15,065 nucleotides of DNA from Flavobacteriaceae bacterium (GTDB taxonomy: Bacteria; Bacteroidota; Bacteroidia; Flavobacteriales; Weeksellaceae). Every line of letters begins with the position of its first letter. Within the stretch, counting starts at the first letter, position 1. Positions 1 to 6,307 of this stretch are shown one piece after another. The stretch spans positions 1 to 15,065 of the forward strand of contig JAISSC010000161.1 of assembly GCA_031273305.1 (NCBI GenBank), written 5' to 3'. Below the pieces are notes generated by a model, which saw only the letters and a list, made by a program, of their open reading frames with translations, had not been told where the DNA came from and did not search any database. Position numbers and translations under genes: made by a program.

Positions 1-1116
1 GCCGTTCTTCCACAACACGGGCTTGTTGCTATTCTCACCTGCGACATATACATCACTGCCCGATACAAATACAGACCGGGCTGACACCCCATAGAGGGCT
101 TGCTGTACACCGTTTTTCCACAACACGGCACCGGAATCGTCACGACCTGCGACATATACATCAGTGCCAGATACGTATACGGAATGGGCTGATGCCCAGC
201 TTGTGGAAGGTAAGGCTTGTTTTACGCCGTTTTTCCATAGCACGGCACCGGAATCGTCATCGCCTACGACATATATATCAGTGCCCGATATGAACACGGA
301 CTGGGCTACACCACCATCGTTGCTCAAGATTTGTTTTACGCCGTTTTTCCATAGCACAGGCTTGTAGTTATCCTCGCCTGCCACATATACGTCACTGCCC
401 GATACGTAAACAGATTTGGCTGATCCATAGCCGGCATTCAGGGCTTGCTTTACTCCGTTTTTCCACAGGGCGGGTATATAGCTATTCTCACCTGCAATAT
501 ATACATCGCTGCCCGATACGTATACGGAATAGGCTGACCCCCATTTTATATGGGGGAGAACTTGCACCACACCGTTTTTCCACAACACGGGCTTGTTGTC
601 ATCCTCACCTGCGACATATACGTCATTGCCCGATACGTAAACAGATTTGGCATAAGCAGCGTTTGTTCCGTTGGTCAAAGCATGCCACACTCCGTTTTTC
701 CACAAAGCAGCTATCTGTATTGAATTGTTACTGTCAGCATAGCCTGCCACATATACATCGGGAGAAACGGTGATCGTACAACTGCCTGTTTTGTCATTGG
801 CTGCCGTAGCGGTAATAATAGCCGTACCTGTGGCTACTGCCGTAACTTCGCCTGTGGCGGGGTCAACGGTGGCTACATCGGTGTTGCTGCTGCTCCATGT
901 TAGGGTTTTATCTGCTACATCGGCAAGGGTTACCTCTGCCGTAAGGGTCTGCTTGTCGCCCACATACAACTCAAGTGTGGCGGACGAAACGGTTACGCCT
1001 GCTTCCATGTCCGGTGCCAAGTCGTTGTCACCAGAATCATACGGGCGGGCGGTCATTACTACTGCCGCTGTCATCATCATGACTACGGCAATCTTACGAA
1101 AAAGTTTTGGTTTCAT
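1..1116 (-). CDS. Secreted BIG2 plus WKNG-repeat propeller protein, copy A (3' end outside window)
   Basis: Reading the minus strand from the ATG at 1116 gives 372 open codons with no stop before position 1, so the gene is partial at its C terminus. An in-frame TAA lies 6 nt upstream of the ATG. Residues 1-23 form a Sec-type signal peptide (basic start, then a Met/Ala/Val-rich core). Residues about 41-117 match a bacterial Ig-like BIG2 domain (LELYVGDKQTLTAEV, then VATVDPATGEVTAV and TITVSP). From about residue 120 come seven repeats of VYVAG...(P/A)VLWKNGV.Q.L...SVYVSGSD; the seventh is cut just after its WKNG. By comparison with copies B and C the stop should lie roughly 60-90 nt beyond the left edge. 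The protein is probably exported to the periplasm or cell surface. Its function is unknown; the propeller fold is my inference from repeat length and number. Confidence 0.85.
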   Translation of the reverse strand, partial: MKPKLFRKIAVVMMMTAAVVMTARPYDSGDNDLAPDMEAGVTVSSATLELYVGDKQTLTAEVTLADVADKTLTWSSSNTDVATVDPATGEVTAVATGTAIITATAANDKTGSCTITVSPDVYVAGYADSNNSIQIAALWKNGVWHALTNGTNAAYAKSVYVSGNDVYVAGEDDNKPVLWKNGVVQVLPHIKWGSAYSVYVSGSDVYIAGENSYIPALWKNGVKQALNAGYGSAKSVYVSGSDVYVAGEDNYKPVLWKNGVKQILSNDGGVAQSVFISGTDIYVVGDDDSGAVLWKNGVKQALPSTSWASAHSVYVSGTDVYVAGRDDSGAVLWKNGVQQALYGVSARSVFVSGSDVYVAGENSNKPVLWKNG

Positions 1117-1152
1117 AATTTATATATGTTTAATGCCCCAAATAAAGAGCTG
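1117..1152 (-). repeat. Repeated intergenic leader, A/B junction
   Basis: 36-bp spacer between the stop of copy B and the ATG of copy A. It is almost identical to the spacer upstream of copy B and to the sequence upstream of copy C; on the minus strand it contains TTTGGG, then CATTAAACATATATAAATT directly before the ATG. It differs from the others by one inserted C and a few substitutions. No TAnnTTTG box is present, so it may act as a translation leader in a polycistronic message rather than as a promoter. Confidence 0.75.
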
Positions 1153-2331
1153 TTATTCCACAAATACGGAAAGTGCAATGCCCCTGTTAGTACTCAGGGT
1201 TTGCTTTACACCGTTTTTCCATAGCACGGGCTTACTGTCATCATAACCTGTCACATATACATCGCTGCCCGATACAAATACGGCAAAGGCTTCCCCTCCA
1301 TCACTGGGAAGGATTTGCTTTACTCCGTTTTTCCACAGTACGGCATCGTTGGCAATTATACCTGTCACATATACATCACCGCCCGATACAAATACGGAAT
1401 AGCCTAACGCAGAGCCTTTGTGCTGGATCTGCTGCACGCCGTTTTTCCACAGCACGGCATTGTCGCCGTCATAACCTGCCACATATACATCGTTGTTTGA
1501 TACGAATACGGTATGAGCGAACACCGAGTCTTTGTTGTAATCAAGCGTTTGCAGCTCGCCGTTTTTCCATAATAATGGTATTGCTCTTGTCCTCTTATCA
1601 TGACCATAACCCGCTACATATACATCGTTGCCATATACGAATACGGAATTGGCAAACGCTTCGTCTGTACCTGTGGGGGGAAAGGTTTGCTTTACTCCGT
1701 TCTTCCACAGCACGGGCTTGTTGTCAACATCCTGACCTGCTACATATACGTCACCGCCATCCGATACGAATACGAAAGAGGCTGACGACCCGGAAAGAGT
1801 TTGCTTTACGCCGTTTTTCCATAGCACGGCACCGCCGGCATTGCCTGCGACATATACATCGTTGCCATATACGAACACGGATTCGGCACGAGCATGGCCT
1901 TTGCCATCGGTCAAATCCTGTGGCACGCCGTTTTTCCACAGGGTGGCTACCTGTACATTCGAATCGTTAGCGTAGTAGCCTGCCACATATACATGGGGAG
2001 AAACGGTGATCACACAAAAGCCTATTTCTCCGTTGGCTCTGGCGGTAATAATAGTCTTGCCTATGGCTACTGCCCTAACTTCGCCTGTGAGAGGGTTAAC
2101 GGTGGCAACATAGTTATTGATGCTGCCCCATGTTACGTTTTTGTTGGGTGCATCAGCAGGGGTTACCTCTGCCGTAAGGGTTTGCTTGTCACCCACATGC
2201 AACTCAAGTACGGAGGGAGAAACAATTATGCCTGCAGGTGCGAGGTCGTCATCAGACGGATGTGCGGTCATTACTACTGCCGCTGTCATCATCACGGCTA
2301 AGATTATCTTACTAAAAAATTTTGATCTCAT
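1153..2331 (-). CDS. Secreted BIG2 plus seven-repeat WKNG propeller protein, copy B
   Basis: A complete 392-residue protein. Residues 1-23 are a Sec-type signal peptide without a lipobox Cys. Residues about 35-110 form a BIG2 Ig-like domain (LELHVGDKQTLTAEVTPAD, VATVNPLTGEVRAV, VITVSP). Residues about 113-392 hold seven LWKNG-containing repeats averaging 40 residues. Each repeat reads as four short beta-strands: SVFVSG, DVYVAGY, .PVLWKNG and VKQTL. The domain starts with DVYVAG-type strands and ends with SVFVE, so the last strand would complete the first blade, which is the velcro closure of a seven-bladed beta-propeller (inference). No type IX secretion C-terminal domain is visible. It lies 35 bp downstream of copy C and 36 bp upstream of copy A, all on one strand and probably co-transcribed. 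An in-frame TAA 6 nt upstream supports the chosen start. Function unknown. Confidence 0.9.
   Translation of the reverse strand: MRSKFFSKIILAVMMTAAVVMTAHPSDDDLAPAGIIVSPSVLELHVGDKQTLTAEVTPADAPNKNVTWGSINNYVATVNPLTGEVRAVAIGKTIITARANGEIGFCVITVSPHVYVAGYYANDSNVQVATLWKNGVPQDLTDGKGHARAESVFVYGNDVYVAGNAGGAVLWKNGVKQTLSGSSASFVFVSDGGDVYVAGQDVDNKPVLWKNGVKQTFPPTGTDEAFANSVFVYGNDVYVAGYGHDKRTRAIPLLWKNGELQTLDYNKDSVFAHTVFVSNNDVYVAGYDGDNAVLWKNGVQQIQHKGSALGYSVFVSGGDVYVTGIIANDAVLWKNGVKQILPSDGGEAFAVFVSGSDVYVTGYDDSKPVLWKNGVKQTLSTNRGIALSVFVE
1996..2223. repeat. 9-bp direct repeats flanking the BIG2-coding segment of copy B
   Basis: The plus-strand sequence gggagaaac occurs at 1996-2004 and again at 2215-2223. The two copies are 219 bp (73 codons) apart and bracket the BIG2 domain in frame. 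Copy C, which has no BIG2 domain, has a single gggagaaac at 3267-3275 at the equivalent junction. Confidence 0.85.
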
Positions 2332-2366
2332 AATTTATATATGTTTAATGCCCAAATAAAGAGCAG
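2332..2366 (-). repeat. Repeated intergenic leader, B/C junction
   Basis: 35-bp spacer between the stop of copy C and the ATG of copy B, nearly identical to the leaders of copies A and C. An in-frame TAA lies 6 nt before the ATG. Confidence 0.75.
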
Positions 2367-3383
2367 TTATTTCACAAATACGGAAGTGGCAGAAGCATAT
2401 GGACGACCTATGGAGGGAAAGGTTTGTTTTACGGCGTTTTTCCATAAGGCGGGCTTGTCGTCATCACGACCTGCTACATATACATCACTGCCCGACACAA
2501 ATACGGAAGAGGCAGAAGCAGAACCTGTGGCGGGAAGGGTTTGCTTTACGCCGTTTTTCCATAGCACGGGCTTGTGGTCATCATCACCTGCGACATATAC
2601 ATCACTGCCCGATACAAATACGGAAGAGAATCCCGCATACCTTGTCCCTGTGGTAGGGAGGGTTTGCTCCGCTCCGTTTTTCCAGAACAATGGTTTTTTT
2701 TCAATGGGGGAATCGGTACGGTTACCGGTAATGATTATTCTTGCTCCTGCCACATATACATCAGAGCCAGATACGTATACGGAATGGGCTTCACCACCAT
2801 TATAATTATCGGGGAGCGTTTGCCTTACGTCGTTTTTCCATAGCACAGGTCCATAGCCATCATGACCTGCTACATATACATCGTTGCTCGATACGAATAC
2901 GGAATTGGCTGACGCAGTGTATTCGCCATCGGTCAAATCCTGCTGCACGCCGTTTTTCCACAAAGTAGCTGAACCTTGCTCGTAGCCCACCACATACACA
3001 TCGCTACCCGATACGTATACGGAATGGGCTTGGCTTGTGCCATCGGTCAAATCCTGTGGCACGCCGTTTTTCCACAGGGTAGCTACCCCATCGTTTGAAG
3101 CGTTATATACATAACCTGCTACATATACATCATTGCTCGATACGTATACGGAACAGGCACGAGCATGGCTTGTGCCATCGGTTAAATCTTGCTGCACACC
3201 GTTTTTCCACAGGACGGCTACCTCTTTATCTGAAGTGTTAGTATAGTAGCCTGCGACATATACATCGGGAGAAACCGTTACTGTGTCAGGTTCGAGATTG
3301 TTATCAGATGGGTGTGCGGTCATTACTATTGTCGCTGTCATCATCATGGTTAAGGCTATCTTACTGAAAAATTTTGGCTTCAT
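2367..3383 (-). CDS. Secreted seven-repeat WKNG propeller protein lacking BIG2, copy C
   Basis: A complete 338-residue protein, first in the direction of transcription. The signal peptide is almost the same as in copy B (MKPKFFSKIALTMMMTA), but residue 39 of the short linker joins directly to VYVAGYY, so the BIG2 domain of A and B is absent. Seven repeats follow over about 299 residues. Blade 4 has WKND and blade 7 WKNA in place of WKNG. Blade 5 has a longer loop (about residues 206-224, containing IIITGNRTDSPIEKK) and reads FWKNG. The C terminus SVFVK again looks like the closing strand of the first blade. No TAnnTTTG promoter is visible upstream, although this should be the promoter-proximal gene. 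The fold is inferred and the function unknown. The DNA looks richer in GC than the hypD or ABC genes, which may reflect repeat composition or foreign origin. Confidence 0.9.
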   Translation of the reverse strand: MKPKFFSKIALTMMMTATIVMTAHPSDNNLEPDTVTVSPDVYVAGYYTNTSDKEVAVLWKNGVQQDLTDGTSHARACSVYVSSNDVYVAGYVYNASNDGVATLWKNGVPQDLTDGTSQAHSVYVSGSDVYVVGYEQGSATLWKNGVQQDLTDGEYTASANSVFVSSNDVYVAGHDGYGPVLWKNDVRQTLPDNYNGGEAHSVYVSGSDVYVAGARIIITGNRTDSPIEKKPLFWKNGAEQTLPTTGTRYAGFSSVFVSGSDVYVAGDDDHKPVLWKNGVKQTLPATGSASASSVFVSGSDVYVAGRDDDKPALWKNAVKQTFPSIGRPYASATSVFVK

Positions 3384-3425
3384 AATTTATATATGTTTTA
3401 ATGCCCAAATAAAGAGCGGTTATTC
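3384..3425 (-). repeat. Leader repeat of copy C with a stop-codon remnant
   Basis: This matches the A/B and B/C leaders and continues through gttattc (3419-3425), which in the other two junctions is the end of the preceding paralogue (GAA TAA on the minus strand). Beyond 3425 similarity ends. It is either the trace of a lost fourth paralogue or the short homology at which the tandem duplication joined. Confidence 0.6.
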
Positions 3426-3639
3426 TTTTTATTACTATCTGTTTGTCGTCATCGTAAAATTCAAACAGCCTTTTTTCATGTCTTAAGTTTTATTCGATAA
3501 AGATAAAAAAAATCTGTTTACTTTTATTATATATTTCTAAAATATTTCACAGTTATTCTAAATTTATGCTCACTAAACTTGTTGTGCATTTAGATAAAAA
3601 ACCGTATATTTCGGATTGCTTGCGCCTGCAATAGGATGA

Positions 3640-3710
3640 GATTGTAGAGACGCCCGAATCGTTCAACAATTATAACGTGGAGACGCCCAAATTGGGACGT
3701 CTCTACAATC
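3640..3710. repeat. 13-bp inverted repeat with nested hairpin
   Basis: gattgtagagacg at 3640-3652 is perfectly inverted as cgtctctacaatc at 3698-3710. Nested inside, gagacgccca...tgggacgtctc (3680-3703) forms a second, tighter hairpin. Elements with GTAGAGACG ends are, as I recall, dispersed intergenic repeats in many Bacteroidota and Cyanobacteria genomes. Confidence 0.7.
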
Positions 3711-3750
3711 CTGATTGGGATATAGGGCAATGAATGAATAAGGAACCTGG

Positions 3751-3925
3751 CTGCGTGAGGGATAGTAGTGGAAAGCCCACAGAGGCTGTCCAAAAAGGTC
3801 GGCGAACCCTCTGAGAATCGCATAATCGACACCATGATTCCATCAGGTATCCGAATAAGAAAGAGACTGCTTTGACTTTTTGGACAGCCTCTACACGGAT
3901 AGCCCGACCCGCTGGGGGCACGCCC
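3751..3925. repeat. Flavobacterial-type intergenic repeat, apparently split
   Basis: The left part (3751-3780) reads ctgcgtgagggatagtagtg then gaaagcccac. The right part (3893-3925) contains ggatagcccgaccc, then gggggcacgccc. I recognise both halves as motifs recurring together between genes in flavobacterial genomes. A possible relation to the Rfam flavo-1 RNA motif is a guess. GTGG-AAAGC-CCAC at 3768-3780 can form a small hairpin. The halves are separated by the element at 3781-3892. Confidence 0.5.
3781..3892. mobile_element. MITE-like element with 17-bp terminal inverted repeats
   Basis: agaggctgtccaaaaag (3781-3797) is a perfect inverted copy of ctttttggacagcctct (3876-3892). The 112-bp unit has no transposase and no credible reading frame of its own. 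Ends of the type GAGGCTGTCCAAAAAG resemble insertion-sequence termini of Bacteroidota, so a non-autonomous derivative moved by a transposase elsewhere is plausible. No clear target-site duplication is visible (only a few bases of ambiguous cac/aca at the edges). Confidence 0.6.
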
Positions 3926-3994
3926 AAATTCTAAAAAAACAAATGCTGCGTTTTATGTGATGATTTAGTCAATTGTTGCATTCTTTGGTTGAAT

Positions 3995-4621
3995 TTACGC
4001 TGTTAAATTCTCATATACTACGTAACTTCCGTAAAAGACACAAAGAAGGGATGAAATCAGGATAAGGGCAAATTGGAGTTTTTCCGACCTCATCAGGTTT
4101 TTGCTAAATGGAATACTGAATAATCCGGCAGCGAGAAACATTCCTAAAATGGAACCTACACCGAAAATAAGGATATAAGAGAACCCCTCCGCTGCTGAAC
4201 TCATTTGGGTTAATACGAGAACGACCAAAGCTCCGCTTCCGGCTAAGCCGTGAACCATTCCCACCCCCAGAGCTGCTTTGTGATGTGGTGAATGTTTTCC
4301 GTTATCTGTAATAAGCTCCAGATTCTGTTTTTTGGCATAATTCAGTTTTAGTACCCGCCAGATACCGAGACTTATCAACATCAACCCGACAGTAGCTTCA
4401 AAGTAATGGAATATCTGCTCGCTTATGTTATATTTTAGTAAAATCATCAGGATTCCTACTAAAAAAATAGTGAGTGTATGACCGATTCCCCAGAAAATTC
4501 CGTCCTTAGCGGCATGGGTTATCTTATTCCGGTTCGTGACCAGATTATTGACTGCTAATAAGTGGTCTGTTTCAAAGGCATGTTCTAATCCGGCATATAA
4601 AGTTATAAAAAATCCCAGCAT
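3995..4621 (-). CDS. NiCoT/UreH-type nickel (or cobalt) permease
   Basis: A 208-residue polytopic inner-membrane protein with about six hydrophobic segments. Near the N terminus, HAFETDH (residues 14-20) is the HX4DH motif typical of NiCoT-type metal permeases; a second conserved stretch, GMVHGLAGSGAL, lies at about residues 120-131. A His-containing loop (NGKHSPHHK) sits between them. The ATG at 4621 follows the hypD stop by 8 bp, so the two are almost certainly one operon. The pairing suggests that it imports Ni2+ for [NiFe]-hydrogenase assembly. Cobalt transport or another NicO/UreH role cannot be excluded by sequence alone. No strong terminator is seen after the stop. Confidence 0.85.
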   Translation of the reverse strand: MLGFFITLYAGLEHAFETDHLLAVNNLVTNRNKITHAAKDGIFWGIGHTLTIFLVGILMILLKYNISEQIFHYFEATVGLMLISLGIWRVLKLNYAKKQNLELITDNGKHSPHHKAALGVGMVHGLAGSGALVVLVLTQMSSAAEGFSYILIFGVGSILGMFLAAGLFSIPFSKNLMRSEKLQFALILISSLLCVFYGSYVVYENLTA

Positions 4622-4629
4622 AATCGGTT

Positions 4630-5709
4630 TTATGAATAGTAATTAAAATAAGCGGCACAAGCTCCTTCCGAAGAAACCATAGGTGCTCCCAAAGGATTAG
4701 TCGGTTTACAGGATCTCCCAAATTCGGGGCATTCAAAGGGTTTTTTATTTCCTCTTAATATATCTCCTGCAATACAGTTTTTATCTGTTCTTATACTTTG
4801 AGTTCGAATGGAAAATTTCTTCGCTGCATCAAAAGTATTATATTTTTCTCTTATAACCAAACCACTGTCAGGGATTTTGCCTATTCCACGCCATTCTTGT
4901 TCTCCAATCTCAAAAATCTCGTTCATTACTTTTTTAGCGGGAATATTTCCTTCTTCTTTTACCCATCTTTTGTAACAGTTCTCTACCTTATATTCTCCTC
5001 TTTCCAACTGAGTTACGGCACGGAGAATGGAAAATAATAAGTCCGCAGGTTCAAAGCCGGAAACCACGATAGGAATTTTGTATTTTTCGGCAAGAGGATA
5101 ATATTCCTGTAATCCTGTAATGGTGCAAACATGTCCTGCGCCTAAAAATGCATTAATCCGACAAAATTTATCATCCAGAATGGCTTCCATAGCCGGAATT
5201 ACCAAAACATGGGAGACCAGTAGTGAGAAATTAGTCAGGCGCAATTTCTGTGCATGTATAACAGCAAGGGCATTGCCGGGTGCTGTGGTTTCAAAGCCTA
5301 CGGCAAAGAAAACTACTTCTTTATGCGGGTTGTTTTTGGCAATATTTATGGCTTCCAGAGGGGAATACAATATGCGCAGGTCTCCTCCTTCGGCTTTAGC
5401 CTGAAGCAAACTCTTTTTACTGCCCGGCACACGAACCATATCCCCGAAGGAACAAAGGATAACATCCTGCTCCATTAAGGCAATGGCTTTGTCAATCAAT
5501 GAGACAGGGGTTACACAAACCGGACATCCAGGCCCATGAATCATGCTGATCCGTTCCGGCAATAATTCCAACAATCCGTTTTTTACTAAGGAATGGGTTT
5601 GCCCTCCGCATATCTCCATGATTTCCCAATTCCGGGTTGCCGTTTTTTCTATCTCCGAAAGATAATGTTTTACTAATTCAGGGTTTCTATATTCGGTAAG
5701 AAATTTCAT
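4630..5709 (-). CDS. hypD: Hydrogenase maturation protein HypD
   Basis: A 359-residue protein with the full HypD signature. HypD is an iron-sulfur protein that, with HypC, assembles the Fe(CN)2CO unit of the [NiFe]-hydrogenase active site in the cytoplasm. Visible motifs are ICGGQTHS (Cys34, His39), HGPGCPVCVTP (Cys62, Cys65), GFETTAPG in the middle domain, and a C-terminal set Cys312, Cys327, Cys334 and Cys351 whose spacing fits the [4Fe-4S] ligands of the family. A TAA codon immediately precedes the ATG in frame, which fixes the start. It is followed by the nickel permease gene. No hypA, B, C, E, F or hydrogenase structural gene is in this window, which is unusual because hyp genes usually cluster. 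All key residues appear intact. Confidence 0.96.
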   Translation of the reverse strand: MKFLTEYRNPELVKHYLSEIEKTATRNWEIMEICGGQTHSLVKNGLLELLPERISMIHGPGCPVCVTPVSLIDKAIALMEQDVILCSFGDMVRVPGSKKSLLQAKAEGGDLRILYSPLEAINIAKNNPHKEVVFFAVGFETTAPGNALAVIHAQKLRLTNFSLLVSHVLVIPAMEAILDDKFCRINAFLGAGHVCTITGLQEYYPLAEKYKIPIVVSGFEPADLLFSILRAVTQLERGEYKVENCYKRWVKEEGNIPAKKVMNEIFEIGEQEWRGIGKIPDSGLVIREKYNTFDAAKKFSIRTQSIRTDKNCIAGDILRGNKKPFECPEFGRSCKPTNPLGAPMVSSEGACAAYFNYYS

Positions 5710-5792
5710 TTAATAAGAATTTTTTAACTAATGCTTATCAGGTTGTAAAATTATGCATAAAATTTGTCCCTGACTACTTTTTATTTTCACCG

Positions 5793-5850
5793 GACTGTGA
5801 ACAGTCTCAATTAAACGTAGATATAATGCGGTTTAAACTGAACTCAGTTT
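5793..5850. promoter_or_regulatory. Two operator-like dyads, ACTG-N4-CAGT
   Basis: gACTGtgaaCAGTc at 5793-5806 and AACTGaactCAGTT within 5835-5850 share the core ACTG-N4-CAGT. The cores start at 5794 and 5837, 43 bp apart, close to four helical turns. Between them lies a near-match to a -7 box for hypD (TACGTTTA on the minus strand, 5812-5819). A dimeric regulator of the hypD operon is a reasonable inference; the protein is unknown. Confidence 0.45.
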
Positions 5851-5885
5851 GGATAAGGAAAAACATAATTTTTTCAGATAAAAAG

Positions 5886-5916
5886 TTTGTAGAATAAAAA
5901 AATGGTTCTATCTTTG
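5886..5916 (+). promoter_or_regulatory. Promoter of tRNA-Asp
   Basis: TTTG at 5886-5889 and TAtcTTTG at 5909-5916, spaced by 19 bp, are a textbook Bacteroidota housekeeping promoter (-33 TTTG, -7 TAnnTTTG). The tRNA starts 38 nt further on. Confidence 0.85.
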
Positions 5917-5953
5917 CACCACTAAAAAATACTGAAATTAAGTACTAAAAAGA

Positions 5954-6030
5954 GATCCGGTAGTTCAGTTGGTTAGAATGCCGCCCTGTCACGGCGGAGG
6001 TCGCGGGTTCGAGTCCCGTCCGGATCGCCA
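5954..6030 (+). tRNA. tRNA-Asp (anticodon GTC)
   Basis: Full cloverleaf of 77 nt with encoded CCA. The acceptor stem GATCCGG (5954-5960) pairs with CCGGATC (6020-6026), followed by discriminator G6027 and CCA 6028-6030. The anticodon stem CCGCC/GGCGG encloses CTGTCAC with GTC at 5988-5990. The T arm is 6003-6019 with loop TTCGAGT and one G-T pair. Confidence 0.97.
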
Positions 6031-6032
6031 TC

Positions 6033-6065
6033 AAACCCGTTTATAGAGCGGGTTTCTTTATTTCC
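6033..6065 (+). terminator. Rho-independent terminator after tRNA-Asp
   Basis: AAACCCG (6033-6039) pairs with CGGGTTT (6049-6055) around a 9-nt loop and is followed by ctttattt. Confidence 0.75.
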
Positions 6066-6170
6066 TGATTTTAACAATGCGCCTCCCCTAAACAATCTTC
6101 CTGCGAATCTTCAGCCTGAATTTTAGATATATATACCTAAAAGTTTAGATGAGTTTATGTTTTTTATTAA

Positions 6171-6178
6171 TATATTTG
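6171..6178 (+). promoter_or_regulatory. Candidate -7 box for comEC
   Basis: TAtaTTTG matches the Bacteroidota -7 consensus, but no TTTG lies at the expected -33 spacing. If used, it gives a leader of about 120 nt that is AT-rich and without an obvious structure. Confidence 0.45.
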
Positions 6179-6307
6179 CAACTAATAACGAGGGGAGAGA
6201 ATAATATAAAAGTATTAGGTCTTTTTGACTTTATTAAATTAAAATATATCCATCGGGTAGAGAAAATTTACAGGAAGAAAAAATTTGTTTAAAAACTGAT
6301 GTAGAGC

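Larger units (their letters stand above)
3426..3994. other. Gene-free intergenic region rich in repeats
   Basis: No convincing gene. 3426-3600 is AT-rich with no recognisable promoter or terminator. 3640-3710 holds an inverted repeat, 3751-3925 a flavobacterial-type intergenic repeat, and 3781-3892 a MITE-like element. Short minus-strand reading frames across 3590-3927 run through these repeats and resemble no protein I know. Confidence 0.7.

Noticed and set aside
770..1246. 158-codon plus-strand reading frame
   Set aside because: Opposite the signal peptide and BIG2 region of copy A; its translation is low-complexity and lacks domain features, while the minus frame shows BIG2 and propeller repeats.
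1497..1970. 157-codon plus-strand reading frame rich in His and Arg
   Set aside because: Mirror of the repeat codons of copy B; long only because the repeat lacks stops in that frame.
2341..2805. 154-codon plus-strand reading frame with repeats
   Set aside because: Antisense reading of copy C repeats; the repetitive look is inherited from the real gene.
1..3383. CRISPR array suggested by regularly repeated DNA
   Set aside because: Repeats are in-frame, diverged, vary in period and encode a consistent protein motif; there are no identical repeats with unique spacers.
2367..3383. Type IX secretion cargo
   Set aside because: Copies B and C end in a repeat strand (SVFVE, SVFVK) without a C-terminal sorting domain.
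3384..3600. Promoter for the three-gene array
   Set aside because: No TAnnTTTG box on the minus strand could be found; a promoter must exist but I cannot place it.
3590..3927. Two overlapping minus-strand frames of 81 and 74 codons
   Set aside because: They run across the inverted repeat and MITE-like element and show no protein-like features.
5797..5813. CRP-like site (TGTGA-N6-TCAAT)
   Set aside because: The right half matches poorly, and the ACTG-N4-CAGT dyad, repeated 43 bp away, explains the sequence better.
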